Shown here one piece after another: positions 9,868 to 18,030 of a DNA stretch of 64,000 nt. How positions within the stretch are numbered: the stretch's first letter is position 1; each line of letters begins with the position of its first letter. A model generated the notes under the pieces. That model was not told the origin of the DNA. It did no database searches and saw only the letters and a list, made by a program, of their open reading frames with translations. Both the position numbers and the translations under genes were made by a program. The stretch comes from Bacillus altitudinis 41KF2b (GTDB lineage Bacteria > Bacillota > Bacilli > Bacillales > Bacillaceae), in the NCBI RefSeq assembly GCF_000691145.1, contig NZ_ASJC01000004.1, forward strand, positions 1-64,000. Reading direction: 5' to 3'.

Positions 9868-11334
9868 TTATTTTACTTTCCAAGAATAGTTCCCCTGTTT
9901 CGTTTGATACGACCAACCATCAATTGAAGATGGTTTATTGGTAAGGAGCTCTCCCTCTACTTCTAGACGTTGTAAAACTTCTTGAAGTTCTTCTGTTTTA
10001 AAGCGGATGTAAAAATCCACAAATTTTGTTTGGTTGGTTTCGATGTTTTTCTTTGTTTGAAAATGACCAATTGGGAAACTGACTTGATCATTCTCATCAA
10101 TTGTTTGAGAAATGATTTCAGCTCCATTCACTCGATCATATCCTGCAAAATCAATTTCCACATGATCCGCTTGGCTCATTTCGTCTGTCATCTTAAGCTG
10201 AAGATGAAGAACATGGTGTTCAGAGCTAAGATCATGCAGCACCCATTTCGTGCGATCCACGATCTTTCTCAGCTCATCTTTACGTATACGGTTTTCCAGC
10301 ATCTGATGAAGTACTGTTTTCCAAGCTGACATTTCATCAGAAGGCACATGGTAGAAATAAGTTTGTTCTCCTAAAACCTTCTCAACATCTTCTTTATGCT
10401 TAGTATCGCCAAAGAAGACGGCATCCACTTGCTGTTTTCTTATTTGTTTAAATAATTCTCCATATTGAGAATTGATATGGTGCGGATTTTCCTCATAATG
10501 GGCTTCATGCACAAAAGCAGCATAATAAGTTGATTCCGGTTGATCTATTTTAAACAAATGGCGGTCCTGGTCCCGGTCCTCTGTGACCATCAGTTTTAAC
10601 CGGTCATTTTGTAATTGAATGCTGGATAGCCATTGTTGTTTTATATCCGTCTTCTTTGTAAATGTTTGAATTCCTGTTTTTTTATACCAATTAATGTGAC
10701 GGACTGGATTCTTTTTTGCATCACCAGCATAGATGATCTCCATAAAAATGCTGCCATCGTCCTTGATCAATTCTTCTAAATAGAGAGCACCTGTATGAGG
10801 AACAAAGCTTTGAACTCTGCGTAAAGCTCCCTGCCAATTGTATTCTTCTCTCTTCACTAATTGCTGCTCTTCATTATATTGATCAATCATACAGATTGGG
10901 GAAGAAGGCAGTTCATATCTCGTCACCTGAATGGTCGATGTATCTGCCGGGATAACTGCTTCATTGATGGATTGAGGTACTTCACCCGCAATAAACTCCG
11001 AATAATACCTTTTACTTCCGCTCTCTGGCAGAATGTAATGTTCAAATACATTCAGGATGTCAATTTGAGGATGAAAGGTCTCCTCCAAGCGGCGAATACG
11101 TTCCTTCACATTTACATCGAAATTCAAAGTTAACATCGCAGTACGTTTATGTTTCTCAGCCAATGGCTCTATTCTTGCTTTTAAAGACTTCGTTAAGCCG
11201 TCTTCCTCATTTGGTACGTCACCTACAATAAAGTAGTAGTCCATGTCAGGAATTTCAACTAATGTCATCGTTTCATTTTGTTCAGGTTGATCCAATGTAT
11301 CTTCAACTTTTTTCTTCATCCAATTTTGAAACAA
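9868..11334 (-). CDS. TagE/GtfB-like protein without an evident glycosyltransferase catalytic domain
   Basis: This 488-residue protein occupies the place of tagE, the teichoic acid alpha-glucosyltransferase of B. subtilis. Residues ~60-330 resemble the N-terminal part of TagE/GtfA-type GT-B enzymes: TAMLTLNFDVNVKERIRRLEE, then a beta-meander with repeated acidic, Tyr and Trp motifs (MIDQYNEEQQLVKREEYNW, LYLEELIKDDGSIFMEIIY). The later EGFG/EX7E donor-site region expected of such enzymes is not visible. The C-terminal ~120 residues are another beta-rich segment. It may be a degenerate TagE or a GtfB-like co-factor. It starts at a TTG with AAGGAG eight bases upstream. Transcription from tagD must pass a hairpin at 11385-11424. 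Function is inference. Confidence 0.7.
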   Translation of the reverse strand: MFQNWMKKKVEDTLDQPEQNETMTLVEIPDMDYYFIVGDVPNEEDGLTKSLKARIEPLAEKHKRTAMLTLNFDVNVKERIRRLEETFHPQIDILNVFEHYILPESGSKRYYSEFIAGEVPQSINEAVIPADTSTIQVTRYELPSSPICMIDQYNEEQQLVKREEYNWQGALRRVQSFVPHTGALYLEELIKDDGSIFMEIIYAGDAKKNPVRHINWYKKTGIQTFTKKTDIKQQWLSSIQLQNDRLKLMVTEDRDQDRHLFKIDQPESTYYAAFVHEAHYEENPHHINSQYGELFKQIRKQQVDAVFFGDTKHKEDVEKVLGEQTYFYHVPSDEMSAWKTVLHQMLENRIRKDELRKIVDRTKWVLHDLSSEHHVLHLQLKMTDEMSQADHVEIDFAGYDRVNGAEIISQTIDENDQVSFPIGHFQTKKNIETNQTKFVDFYIRFKTEELQEVLQRLEVEGELLTNKPSSIDGWSYQTKQGNYSWKVK

Positions 11335-11384
11335 AGGAAGCTCTCCTTAAAAATCATGATAACTTGCTCATTGTATTTTACATG

Positions 11385-11424
11385 AAAAAGCACTTCTCAC
11401 CAAAAGATAAGAAGTACTTTTTTT
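11385..11424 (-). terminator. Terminator or attenuator between tagD and the TagE-like gene
   Basis: AGAAGTGC/GTACTTCT-type stem with flanking A and T runs; on the minus strand it ends in GCTTTTTCATG, just after the tagD stop. As the next gene is only about 50 bp away, partial read-through setting tagD above tagF is a reasonable inference. Confidence 0.75.
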
Positions 11425-11431
11425 CGATCTA

Positions 11432-11821
11432 TTAAAGTCCCGCAATTTCTTCCTTAATTTGAGTTGTCGAGATACCTTCTGTTCTCTTCAAGTAAACGAC
11501 TTCGCAATGCTCTTTCAAGAAATCGAATTTACCTTCCCAGTCATCTCCCATGACAAAGACATCAATGTCATGCTCTTGTACATCGCGGACTTTTTGATCC
11601 CAGCTGTTTTCTGGAATGACTTCGTCTACATAACGAATGGTTTCTAAAATCAGCTTTCGATGCTCGTAGCTATGATAAGCCTTTTTGGATTTTTGTAAAT
11701 TAAATTCATCTGTCGAGATGGCTACCACTAAGTAATCTCCAAGCTGCTTTGCACGCTCTAGCAGCTTAATGTGCCCCCAGTGTAATAAATCAAATGTACC
11801 GTAAGTAATAACTTTCTTCAT
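11432..11821 (-). CDS. tagD: Glycerol-3-phosphate cytidylyltransferase
   Basis: TagD makes CDP-glycerol from CTP and glycerol-3-phosphate, the donor used by TagB and TagF. The protein is a compact 129-residue cytidylyltransferase with the nucleotide-binding HxGH motif in YGTFDLLHWGHIKLL, VMGDDWEGKFD and the C-terminal RTEGISTTQI. The frame opens at 11830, but the ATG at 11821 gives the normal start KKVITYGTFD and follows AAAGGAG. It is the first gene leftward from the divergent tagD/tagA control region and is followed directly by a hairpin. Confidence 0.97.
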   Translation of the reverse strand: MKKVITYGTFDLLHWGHIKLLERAKQLGDYLVVAISTDEFNLQKSKKAYHSYEHRKLILETIRYVDEVIPENSWDQKVRDVQEHDIDVFVMGDDWEGKFDFLKEHCEVVYLKRTEGISTTQIKEEIAGL

Positions 11822-12191
11822 TGCAAACATAAACTCCTTTCTTCATTCCTTATTCGACTGCTTCAAGCAGTAATGTTTATCCGTAATCCTATTATCTTCG
11901 ATCGTGTTTTTCGCTCTTCGGAACCTCATTATATCACAGCGCCTAACAAACGTTAAGCAGATGTAAAGACAAACTATTTCCAATTTAATGGGCACGGAAC
12001 GTAAAGTCCGAAAAATCAATGTTTTATGAAGCACCTTCCATATGAAGTTATCAAAATGTCACGAAATTTAAAGGATTGTAAAGTTATTGTTAATATTTCA
12101 TGGAGCAACTGTGATAAAATGATGAGTAGGCGAAGAATGAATTTACAATGAACGTTTCATAGATAACAAAATGAAAAAGGAGGTCTGAACA
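11822..12191. promoter_or_regulatory. Divergent tagD/tagA control region
   Basis: This 370-bp stretch separates the divergent tag operons and holds no convincing gene. A 63-codon minus-strand frame at 11843-12034 lacks a ribosome site and recognisable sequence. The part nearest tagA is AT-rich and carries the phased PhoP-type hexamers listed separately. In B. subtilis the same divergon is repressed by PhoP-P under phosphate limitation. Confidence 0.7.
12066..12093 (-). promoter_or_regulatory. PhoP-type box triplet in the tag divergon
   Basis: On the minus strand TTAACA (12093-12088), TTTACA (12082-12077) and TTAAAT (12071-12066) are spaced exactly 11 bp, matching the PhoP consensus repeat. 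The position, within the tagA/tagD intergenic region about 100 bp before tagA, agrees with the known PhoP target of B. subtilis. Confidence 0.65.
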
Positions 12192-12962
12192 ATGCAAACA
12201 GAAGTGGTCTCTAACCTTTCTTATGTTAATGGTGACTTAGATGAATTTATTAGCTATATCAACCAGCATCATATTTCCCAGAGAAGAGGCGCCATGATTG
12301 CGACAGTGAATCCAGAGATCGGCTATGCTGTCATGAAGGATGATGCATATCATCAAGTGGTTTCTTCCGCGGATTATGTACTGCCGGATGGTGTAGGTGT
12401 TGTGTTGATGTCACGCATGACGCAAAGTCCATTGAAATCAAGAATTGCAGGTTTTGATGTGTTCATGTCTATGCTTGATCTCGCAAACAAGCAATCTAAA
12501 AGTATTTTTTTATATGGGGCGAAAGAAGAAGTGCTCGAGGCTGTCAAACAGCGAATTGATACAGAATATCCAAATGTGGTGATTGCAGGCAGCTGTGATG
12601 GTTATCAAGCGGATAAACGATTTGTGGCAAAACAAATTGCTCGTTCAAAAGCAGATATGGTGTTTGTTGCTTTAGGTTATCCAAACCAAGAGAACTTTAT
12701 TTATGAATACCGTCATTTGTTCCCGCAAGCTGTTTGCATCGGTTTAGGTGGAAGCTTTGATGTATTTAGCGGTACGGTGAAGCGTGCACCACGCTGGATG
12801 ATTAAAACAAATACGGAATGGCTGTACAGACTCATTGTCAATCCGTGGAGATGGAAACGAATGCTGAATATCCCAAAGTACGCTTTTGCCGTATTAAAAG
12901 AAAACAAAGGGAAAAAGCGCTACTATCCTGAGCAAGTAAAAGATCAGACGAAGCAGCTGTGA
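12192..12962 (+). CDS. tagA: N-acetylmannosaminyltransferase (teichoic acid linkage unit)
   Basis: TagA transfers ManNAc from UDP-ManNAc to undecaprenyl-PP-GlcNAc, the first committed step of wall teichoic acid synthesis, at the cytoplasmic membrane face. The 256-residue protein is a WecG/TagA/CpsF (GT26) enzyme. Visible features are IATVNPEIGYAV with the conserved Thr, the catalytic-type Asp in YVLPDGVGVV, FLYGAKEEVLEAV, VALGYPNQENFI and GLGGSFDVFSGTVKRAP. The C-terminus is basic and hydrophobic (EWLYRLIVNPWRWKRM), suited to membrane association. The ATG follows AAAGGAGGT. tagB follows 11 bp later. Confidence 0.97.
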   Translation: MQTEVVSNLSYVNGDLDEFISYINQHHISQRRGAMIATVNPEIGYAVMKDDAYHQVVSSADYVLPDGVGVVLMSRMTQSPLKSRIAGFDVFMSMLDLANKQSKSIFLYGAKEEVLEAVKQRIDTEYPNVVIAGSCDGYQADKRFVAKQIARSKADMVFVALGYPNQENFIYEYRHLFPQAVCIGLGGSFDVFSGTVKRAPRWMIKTNTEWLYRLIVNPWRWKRMLNIPKYAFAVLKENKGKKRYYPEQVKDQTKQL

Positions 12963-12973
12963 GAGACTGATAC

Positions 12974-14161
12974 ATGATGAATATACGCTCAATGATCATC
13001 TCATGCTATGCAGCTTTTGTTTCTTTTGCTGGATGGCTCATGAGCGGCGTGAAACCTCGTGACAATCAGGTGACGCTGCTTGTTTCATTCCAAGAGAATG
13101 CAGCTGCTCTCATCGATACTTATCAACAACAGGCGAATATGACAATGAAGCTCACTGTCCTCTATACGAAGCATGCTTCCGTGATAGAAAAGGACGTGCC
13201 TCATGTGTCATTTCGCTATTTTCATGAAAAAAATCCCTTCCATCTCATTCAATGTATCTATACGATGCTAAAAAGCAAAGTTGTCGTCACAGATAATTAT
13301 TTTCTGATGACAAGTGTGCTAAGAAATAGACCTTCTACCACTTGTATTCAAGTGTGGCACGCCAATGGTGCTTTGAAAAAGTTCGGTCTTGAAGACGCTT
13401 CAAATCATCACCGTAGTTCTCGTGATCTGCAGCGTTTCAAGCGGGTCTATGCGTCTTTCGATTATATCGTTACTGGCTCAGATCACATGCGCGAGATTTT
13501 CAAAACTTCATTTGGCGTCAAGGACGATCGTTTTCTGCCAACAGGTGTACCATTCACAGATGCGTACTATGATGAGCGCCCTATTTCCTTTCAGACGGAT
13601 ATTTTTCCAAAAGGCAAAAAAGTGCTGCTGTATGCGCCGACCTACCGGGACTTTGCAATGGACGGTCTTGTCTTACCTTTTTCTAAAGAACAATTGCATA
13701 GAGAGCTGAATGGTGACTATATCCTGCTCGTCAAACTTCATCCTGCAGTGAAACATTTAGCCAAAGCAGAAACAGATGGTGAGTGGATATTTGATGTGTC
13801 CGATCAGCCGCTCTTTCCATTGCTCTCTGTATGCGATGTCCTGATTACAGATTATTCGTCCATTGTGTTTGAATATGCGCTGCTCCGAAAGCCTGTTTTG
13901 TTCTTCACTTACGATCTAGAGACTTATCGCATGAAACGCGGTTTAGTCGAACGTTATGAAGACATTATTCCAGGAAAGGCTTGCGTCACACAAGATATGC
14001 TCTTAAAGGAGCTTAAGGGGCTAAACGAATCAGCCAATCAAGACTTATTGAAAACCTTTGCTGAGGAATGGAACCAATATTCAAAAGGGAAATCAAGTCA
14101 GCAGCTTCTTTCCTTTATTGAACATCAGCTCTTACACAAAAAACGTCCGGCTTCTCATTAA
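12974..14161 (+). CDS. tagB: Teichoic acid glycerophosphate primase
   Basis: TagB adds the first glycerol-phosphate from CDP-glycerol to the ManNAc-GlcNAc linkage unit, priming TagF. The 395-residue protein has a hydrophobic N-terminus (SCYAAFVSFAGWLMSG) and the transferase core: CIQVWHANGALKKFGLED, DYIVTGSDHMREIF, LLYAPTYRDF, LLVKLHPAVKH and LITDYSSIVFEYALLRKPVLFF. ATGATG at 12974 is used; the ribosome site is weak (GAGAGA), so translation may be coupled to tagA. The last codons form the left arm of a terminator shared with the converging lytD. B. subtilis has tagC after tagB; it is absent here. Confidence 0.95.
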   Translation: MMNIRSMIISCYAAFVSFAGWLMSGVKPRDNQVTLLVSFQENAAALIDTYQQQANMTMKLTVLYTKHASVIEKDVPHVSFRYFHEKNPFHLIQCIYTMLKSKVVVTDNYFLMTSVLRNRPSTTCIQVWHANGALKKFGLEDASNHHRSSRDLQRFKRVYASFDYIVTGSDHMREIFKTSFGVKDDRFLPTGVPFTDAYYDERPISFQTDIFPKGKKVLLYAPTYRDFAMDGLVLPFSKEQLHRELNGDYILLVKLHPAVKHLAKAETDGEWIFDVSDQPLFPLLSVCDVLITDYSSIVFEYALLRKPVLFFTYDLETYRMKRGLVERYEDIIPGKACVTQDMLLKELKGLNESANQDLLKTFAEEWNQYSKGKSSQQLLSFIEHQLLHKKRPASH

Positions 14162-14181
14162 GAAGCACGGACGTTTTTTTA
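14137..14181. terminator. Bidirectional terminator between tagB and lytD
   Basis: A-runs, ACGTCCGGCTTCT, a short loop, then AGAAGCACGGACGT and T-runs form a long stem usable in both directions. Its left arm and loop lie inside the tagB coding sequence, and its right end reaches the lytD stop. Confidence 0.88.
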
Positions 14182-16809
14182 TTTGTTATACACGGGGATA
14201 TCATAATACAGCGTATAGTTATCAAGTAAGTTATACAAACTATACATACGAGTGACCTGTTTAGAAGCCCAGCCAATATCTGTTGCATATTGGTGAGTCG
14301 CTGTCGCAGACCACCGCATTTTGTAAATGGTATCTTGTTTGTATGTGGCGTTATTGATATAGCTGTTGCCAATGAATTTTGCCCCGCCAATAATGGCTGC
14401 CTCTGGTGTGAACCATTGCTGTTCATACGCATACTTTGCACCGAGGTAATTCGGGTTACTGTCATATGCACCAATGCCATACATGTTATACACGATTCTA
14501 TCATTAAACTTCGTACCGTTCGCTAAAATGGAACTGCCGTTGCCTGTTTCAAGCAATGCATGTGAAATGAGATAGATTTCGTTAATATGATACGTTTTCG
14601 CTGCTGTGATAAAGGCTTGTCCTTTTCCGGCAAGAATGCCTTTCCCTGCTAAAATCTTCGTATTCACTTCAGTCGGGTTGAGATTTGCAGCTTCAGAGAG
14701 TTTGAGAAATTGAAAATAAGATTGAGTGCCCTCCGCGATATTCGCTGGGTCTACATATTTTAATACTTCTGCTGAACTCGCATTTCTCCAGCCGAGGCTG
14801 ATCTTGATCCAGTTGCCTTCTTTTCCAAGCTGCTTCACTTTTGTTCCTTTGTTCAGCTGTGCGACGATGTTGCTAGCCGAACTTGAATCAGGTGTAGAAC
14901 GTACATTTAGCCCGTCTGTATTCACTGTGGATGTCGCTGGGTCTACATATGTCGCATAGACATATGCTGCACCATCTGTCTGCGGCGATACCTTCATTTG
15001 TTTGTTTACCATCTCATTGACAGTGAGGTTATAATTCGTCTGCATCACCATTGGACCGTTTTTGATTTTTGTCGCTGTGGCTGTCCAGCCGTATTGGCTT
15101 TTCACAAAAGCAATGGCCGCATTCGCATTTGGTAACCCTGTAAACTGCTGTGTGATGTTGATTTTATATGCCGGTTTTGTCGTTGTTGTATAAGCAGCTG
15201 GTTCATTTCGTTTTTTGAAGAATGTCATGCCTTGATCTCTTAAGGCAGCAGTTGAAATAACCCCTGTTTTGATCTGATATTGACCATAATCAGTTGCTCC
15301 CGTTTTTTGAGCGGCTGCTTTCATTTTTTGTTTGGTTAAATAACTTAAGGCTTGATTCAGCTTTGTTTGATTCACAGTTGCCTCTGTCGTAATACGGTAT
15401 TGCTTAACAGCTTCTGTTAATGTTTTTGTACTACTGGCAACTCCATTTTTTTTCATGATCTCTTGCGCCTGCTTTACTTTGCTTTGATCATATACAGGAG
15501 TTGTCATCAGGCTGTATGCTTTACTGACGGCTTGCCCCTTGCCTGTTGTGATGCTGCTTGTCACCTTTTGTGCTTTTAAGTATGCAGCACCTTTATTTAC
15601 TTTTGTCTGATCCGTTGCTTGATTCACAACAAGTCGATACGTGCTGTCAGATGCTTTGCCTGTTTTTTTCGTTGTGGCGGATACTTTTTTCTTTTGGAAA
15701 AATGCCGTTGCTTTTTTCGCTTGATCATCGCCCAAAAGATTCCCAGTCACTACTTGATATGGCTGTGTAGAGGAGATCTTTTTAGATGTATAGCGCCATT
15801 TCTTTTTCTTGAAAAAGGCAACTGTTTTTGCGTAAGTTGTGTCATTTAATTGATTGAGCTTTACGATATAATTTTTCGTTTTTCCTACTCGCTGCACAGT
15901 ACCTGACGCACCAGCTTGTTTTTTAATCTGAGACGCCGCTGAGGCTGCTTGCTTACTGTCTTTGAAATAGCCTGATTCCATGCTATATACATTTTTAACA
16001 GCTCCAGCCTTCTGAATCTTTCCGCTGATTTTCGCTTCTTTTTGCAGCTGGGTCAGAAGGGTTTGCGCTTTAGACTGATTCGTTTGTGCAGCAGATGTGA
16101 CGATGTAATACGGTTTGCCTGTTGCTACCGTTTGGAGTACTGCTTTTAAACCAGATTCCTTTTGAAAACCTTGCAGGATGGTATTTGCCTTACTCTGTCC
16201 AACCATATTGCCTGAGATCAGCTGATACACGGTGCCGGCCTTGTTTTCAGTTTGGTATGTACTCGTGACTCCGGCCTGTTTTTGTAGTTCGGTTTGAATA
16301 TTTTTGACTTTCGTTTCAGAATCAATGGCTCCTGAAATGACCTGATAAGATGGTCTGCTTTGATTGATAGCTTCATACGTGCTATTGAGTCCTGATGTTT
16401 TTGTCAGCTCGAGCGTCAGTTTTTTCGCCTGACTTTCATCGTTGATTGGATCAGATACGATTTTCTGTAAAGGAAGGCGGTCACCTACTGGAGACACCGT
16501 ACCGCTCATGCCTAACTCTTTTTTTAATGCAGCGGCACTTGCATTAGCTGCTACTTGTGAGTCATATCCTGAGGCAGTCAGTTGATAAGTCGATGTATTT
16601 CCTGAAGTTTGATAAGTGGCTGTCCATTTCTTATCCTTTTTCAACGTGTCAACCGCTTTTTTCACTTCTGCTTCTGTTGTAAATACTTTTGAGGTGCTAA
16701 TCGTATAAATAGATTGATCGACATAGGAGGCTGCTTGCACTTCTTTGCCTGTGTGTAATGTCATACCAAAGGCAGCTGCGAGTAACATAATCTTGATGGT
16801 TTTTTTCAC
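14179..16809 (-). CDS. lytD: Beta-N-acetylglucosaminidase (major autolysin)
   Basis: LytD cleaves the GlcNAc-MurNAc bond of peptidoglycan outside the cell, in wall turnover and motility-linked autolysis. This 876-residue protein has a signal peptide (about 1-26, ending VQAA), then about a dozen SPOR-like repeats of roughly 45 residues up to ~600. A bacterial SH3 domain (GLNVRSTPDSSS..GWIK-type) follows near 640-695, and a C-terminal GH73-type glucosaminidase has its catalytic Glu in ISHALLETGNG plus YNMYGIGA. The start is GTG at 16809 with GAGAGGGA upstream. A SigD-like promoter lies about 50 bp upstream. Length and layout match B. subtilis LytD. Confidence 0.94.
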   Translation of the reverse strand: MKKTIKIMLLAAAFGMTLHTGKEVQAASYVDQSIYTISTSKVFTTEAEVKKAVDTLKKDKKWTATYQTSGNTSTYQLTASGYDSQVAANASAAALKKELGMSGTVSPVGDRLPLQKIVSDPINDESQAKKLTLELTKTSGLNSTYEAINQSRPSYQVISGAIDSETKVKNIQTELQKQAGVTSTYQTENKAGTVYQLISGNMVGQSKANTILQGFQKESGLKAVLQTVATGKPYYIVTSAAQTNQSKAQTLLTQLQKEAKISGKIQKAGAVKNVYSMESGYFKDSKQAASAASQIKKQAGASGTVQRVGKTKNYIVKLNQLNDTTYAKTVAFFKKKKWRYTSKKISSTQPYQVVTGNLLGDDQAKKATAFFQKKKVSATTKKTGKASDSTYRLVVNQATDQTKVNKGAAYLKAQKVTSSITTGKGQAVSKAYSLMTTPVYDQSKVKQAQEIMKKNGVASSTKTLTEAVKQYRITTEATVNQTKLNQALSYLTKQKMKAAAQKTGATDYGQYQIKTGVISTAALRDQGMTFFKKRNEPAAYTTTTKPAYKINITQQFTGLPNANAAIAFVKSQYGWTATATKIKNGPMVMQTNYNLTVNEMVNKQMKVSPQTDGAAYVYATYVDPATSTVNTDGLNVRSTPDSSSASNIVAQLNKGTKVKQLGKEGNWIKISLGWRNASSAEVLKYVDPANIAEGTQSYFQFLKLSEAANLNPTEVNTKILAGKGILAGKGQAFITAAKTYHINEIYLISHALLETGNGSSILANGTKFNDRIVYNMYGIGAYDSNPNYLGAKYAYEQQWFTPEAAIIGGAKFIGNSYINNATYKQDTIYKMRWSATATHQYATDIGWASKQVTRMYSLYNLLDNYTLYYDIPVYNK

Positions 16810-16855
16810 GTTCCCTGTCCCTCTCTTAACTTTGCATAATAGTCTACTAATCTCT

Positions 16856-16881
16856 TTATCGACAAAAACAAGTCTCTTTCA
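16856..16881 (-). promoter_or_regulatory. SigD-like promoter of lytD
   Basis: On the minus strand TGAA (16881-16878), a 14-bp spacer and GTCGATAA (16863-16856) resemble the SigD consensus TAAA-N15-GCCGATAT. lytD is SigD-dependent in B. subtilis. Confidence 0.5.
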
Positions 16882-16900
16882 AGTCCTTTATGCAATAGAA

Positions 16901-16932
16901 AAATAGAGGACCTCTCGAAGTCCTCTTTTTCT
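16901..16932 (-). terminator. Terminator after manA
   Basis: AGAGGAC (16905-16911) pairs with GTCCTCT (16920-16926); on the minus strand the stem is followed by ATTTTTCTATT. Confidence 0.82.
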
Positions 16933-17883
16933 TTATATATGTGACACAATCAGTTCACAAGATCCTTCAATTGTGAAGTTCCCTGTTTCAGCAGGCAGGA
17001 TAAAATGGGCTCCTTTTGGCAGCGGATATGTATGCCCATTATGCTCTAAGGACCCTTCCCCATTAATAACGCTGCACAGCAAAAACGGATAATCTTGCGA
17101 TAGCTCTACTTTTTGATCAATTTCCCATTTATACACAGAGAAGTATTCTGCTTCTACAAATGTTCTAATGGTCACCCCTGGACGAGTTTCTACTGATTCA
17201 TCTGCATAACCGTCTACATGAGGAACCGTTGTGACATCAATGGCCTGCGTGAAGTGAAGTTCACGTTCATGGCCATTTTGGTCTTTTCGTTCATAATCAT
17301 ACACCCGATAGGTCGTATCTGAACTTTGCTGCGTTTCAAGAACCAGTGTGCCTTCACATAGCGCATGAATGGTACCGCTTGGCACATAATAAAAATCACC
17401 CGGCTTAATTTTCACTCGCCGCAAAAGGCCTTCCCAATCTCCGCTGTTCATCATGGTCACAAGCTCAGTTCTCGTCCTTGCATTATGACCGTAGATCATT
17501 TCTGCGCCTTCTTTGCAGTCAATGATATACCAGCACTCTGTTTTTCCAAGCTCGCCATTTTCATGTCTTTCCGCATAATCATCATCTGGATGAACTTGAA
17601 CGGATAAGTCTTGGTTTGCATCTAAAATTTTTGTTAAGAGCGGAAAGCGATCGCCTTCTATTCCCCCAAACAATTCTCTGTGATTGTCCCATAGTTCGAT
17701 CAACGTTTTCCCTTTATATGGACCGTCTTGCACGACACTTGGTCCGTTTGGATGAGCAGAAATTGCCCAGCATTCTCCCGTTTGATCAGAAGGAATATCA
17801 TAGCCAAATTGATCCCTTAAGGCTGTACCTCCCCATATTCTCTCCTTCAATTCAGGCAGTAAAAAAATTGGTGACTGCTTCAT
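16933..17883 (-). CDS. manA: Mannose-6-phosphate isomerase, class I
   Basis: This enzyme interconverts mannose-6-phosphate and fructose-6-phosphate. At 316 residues it is the short Bacillus type of class I phosphomannose isomerase, a zinc cupin enzyme. PELKERIWGGTAL is at the N-terminus, and LSVQVHPDDDYA with GKTECWYI supplies metal-ligand His and Glu residues. FYYVPSGTIHALCEGTLVLETQQSSDTTYRVYDY holds further metal and catalytic residues. Its position after lytD matches pmi in B. subtilis. A promoter-like TTGACT/CATAAT pair and a cre-like site lie upstream. Other B. subtilis paralogues exist (GmuF, YvyI), so the exact symbol rests on synteny. Confidence 0.93.
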   Translation of the reverse strand: MKQSPIFLLPELKERIWGGTALRDQFGYDIPSDQTGECWAISAHPNGPSVVQDGPYKGKTLIELWDNHRELFGGIEGDRFPLLTKILDANQDLSVQVHPDDDYAERHENGELGKTECWYIIDCKEGAEMIYGHNARTRTELVTMMNSGDWEGLLRRVKIKPGDFYYVPSGTIHALCEGTLVLETQQSSDTTYRVYDYERKDQNGHERELHFTQAIDVTTVPHVDGYADESVETRPGVTIRTFVEAEYFSVYKWEIDQKVELSQDYPFLLCSVINGEGSLEHNGHTYPLPKGAHFILPAETGNFTIEGSCELIVSHI

Positions 17884-17959
17884 TCAGGATGACTCCTCCC
17901 TTTGCTACCCTTTGATAATCCTTGACTAGCATAATGAAAACTAGCAAGTCTCAACTTTT

Positions 17960-17987
17960 ATTATGACGCTATCTAAAGAGAAGTCAA
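17960..17987 (-). promoter_or_regulatory. Putative SigA promoter of manA
   Basis: On the minus strand TTGACT (17987-17982), a 16-bp spacer and CATAAT (17965-17960), about 75 bp before the manA start. Confidence 0.5.
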
Positions 17988-18005
17988 TCCTTTCAGTACA
18001 CCGAA

Positions 18006-18019
18006 TGAAAACGATAACA
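18006..18019. promoter_or_regulatory. cre-like site (CcpA) between the permease gene and manA
   Basis: TGAAAACGATAACA fits the cre consensus TGWNANCGNTNWCA at every fixed position. It lies about 20 bp upstream of the manA -35 and just after the permease gene. Whether it acts on manA or is fortuitous is open. Confidence 0.4.
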
Positions 18020-18030
18020 AGAAAATCAAT

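Noticed and set aside
9982..10329. A 115-codon frame opposite the TagE-like gene
   Set aside because: Considered as a remnant of a lost tagE catalytic domain, but it is antisense and shows no glycosyltransferase motif.
9868..11334. A frameshift explaining the missing TagE catalytic domain
   Set aside because: No donor-binding motif is visible in the other frames of this stretch, and the frame itself is intact with good start and stop signals, so an intact but altered gene is preferred.
11843..12034. A 63-codon minus-strand frame in the tagD/tagA intergenic region
   Set aside because: No ribosome site, odd composition and it spans the control region; no recognisable protein.
14179..16809. 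The many similar ~45-residue units as a DNA repeat array or CRISPR
   Set aside because: They are diverged SPOR-like protein repeats in lytD; the DNA is not a regular direct repeat with spacers.
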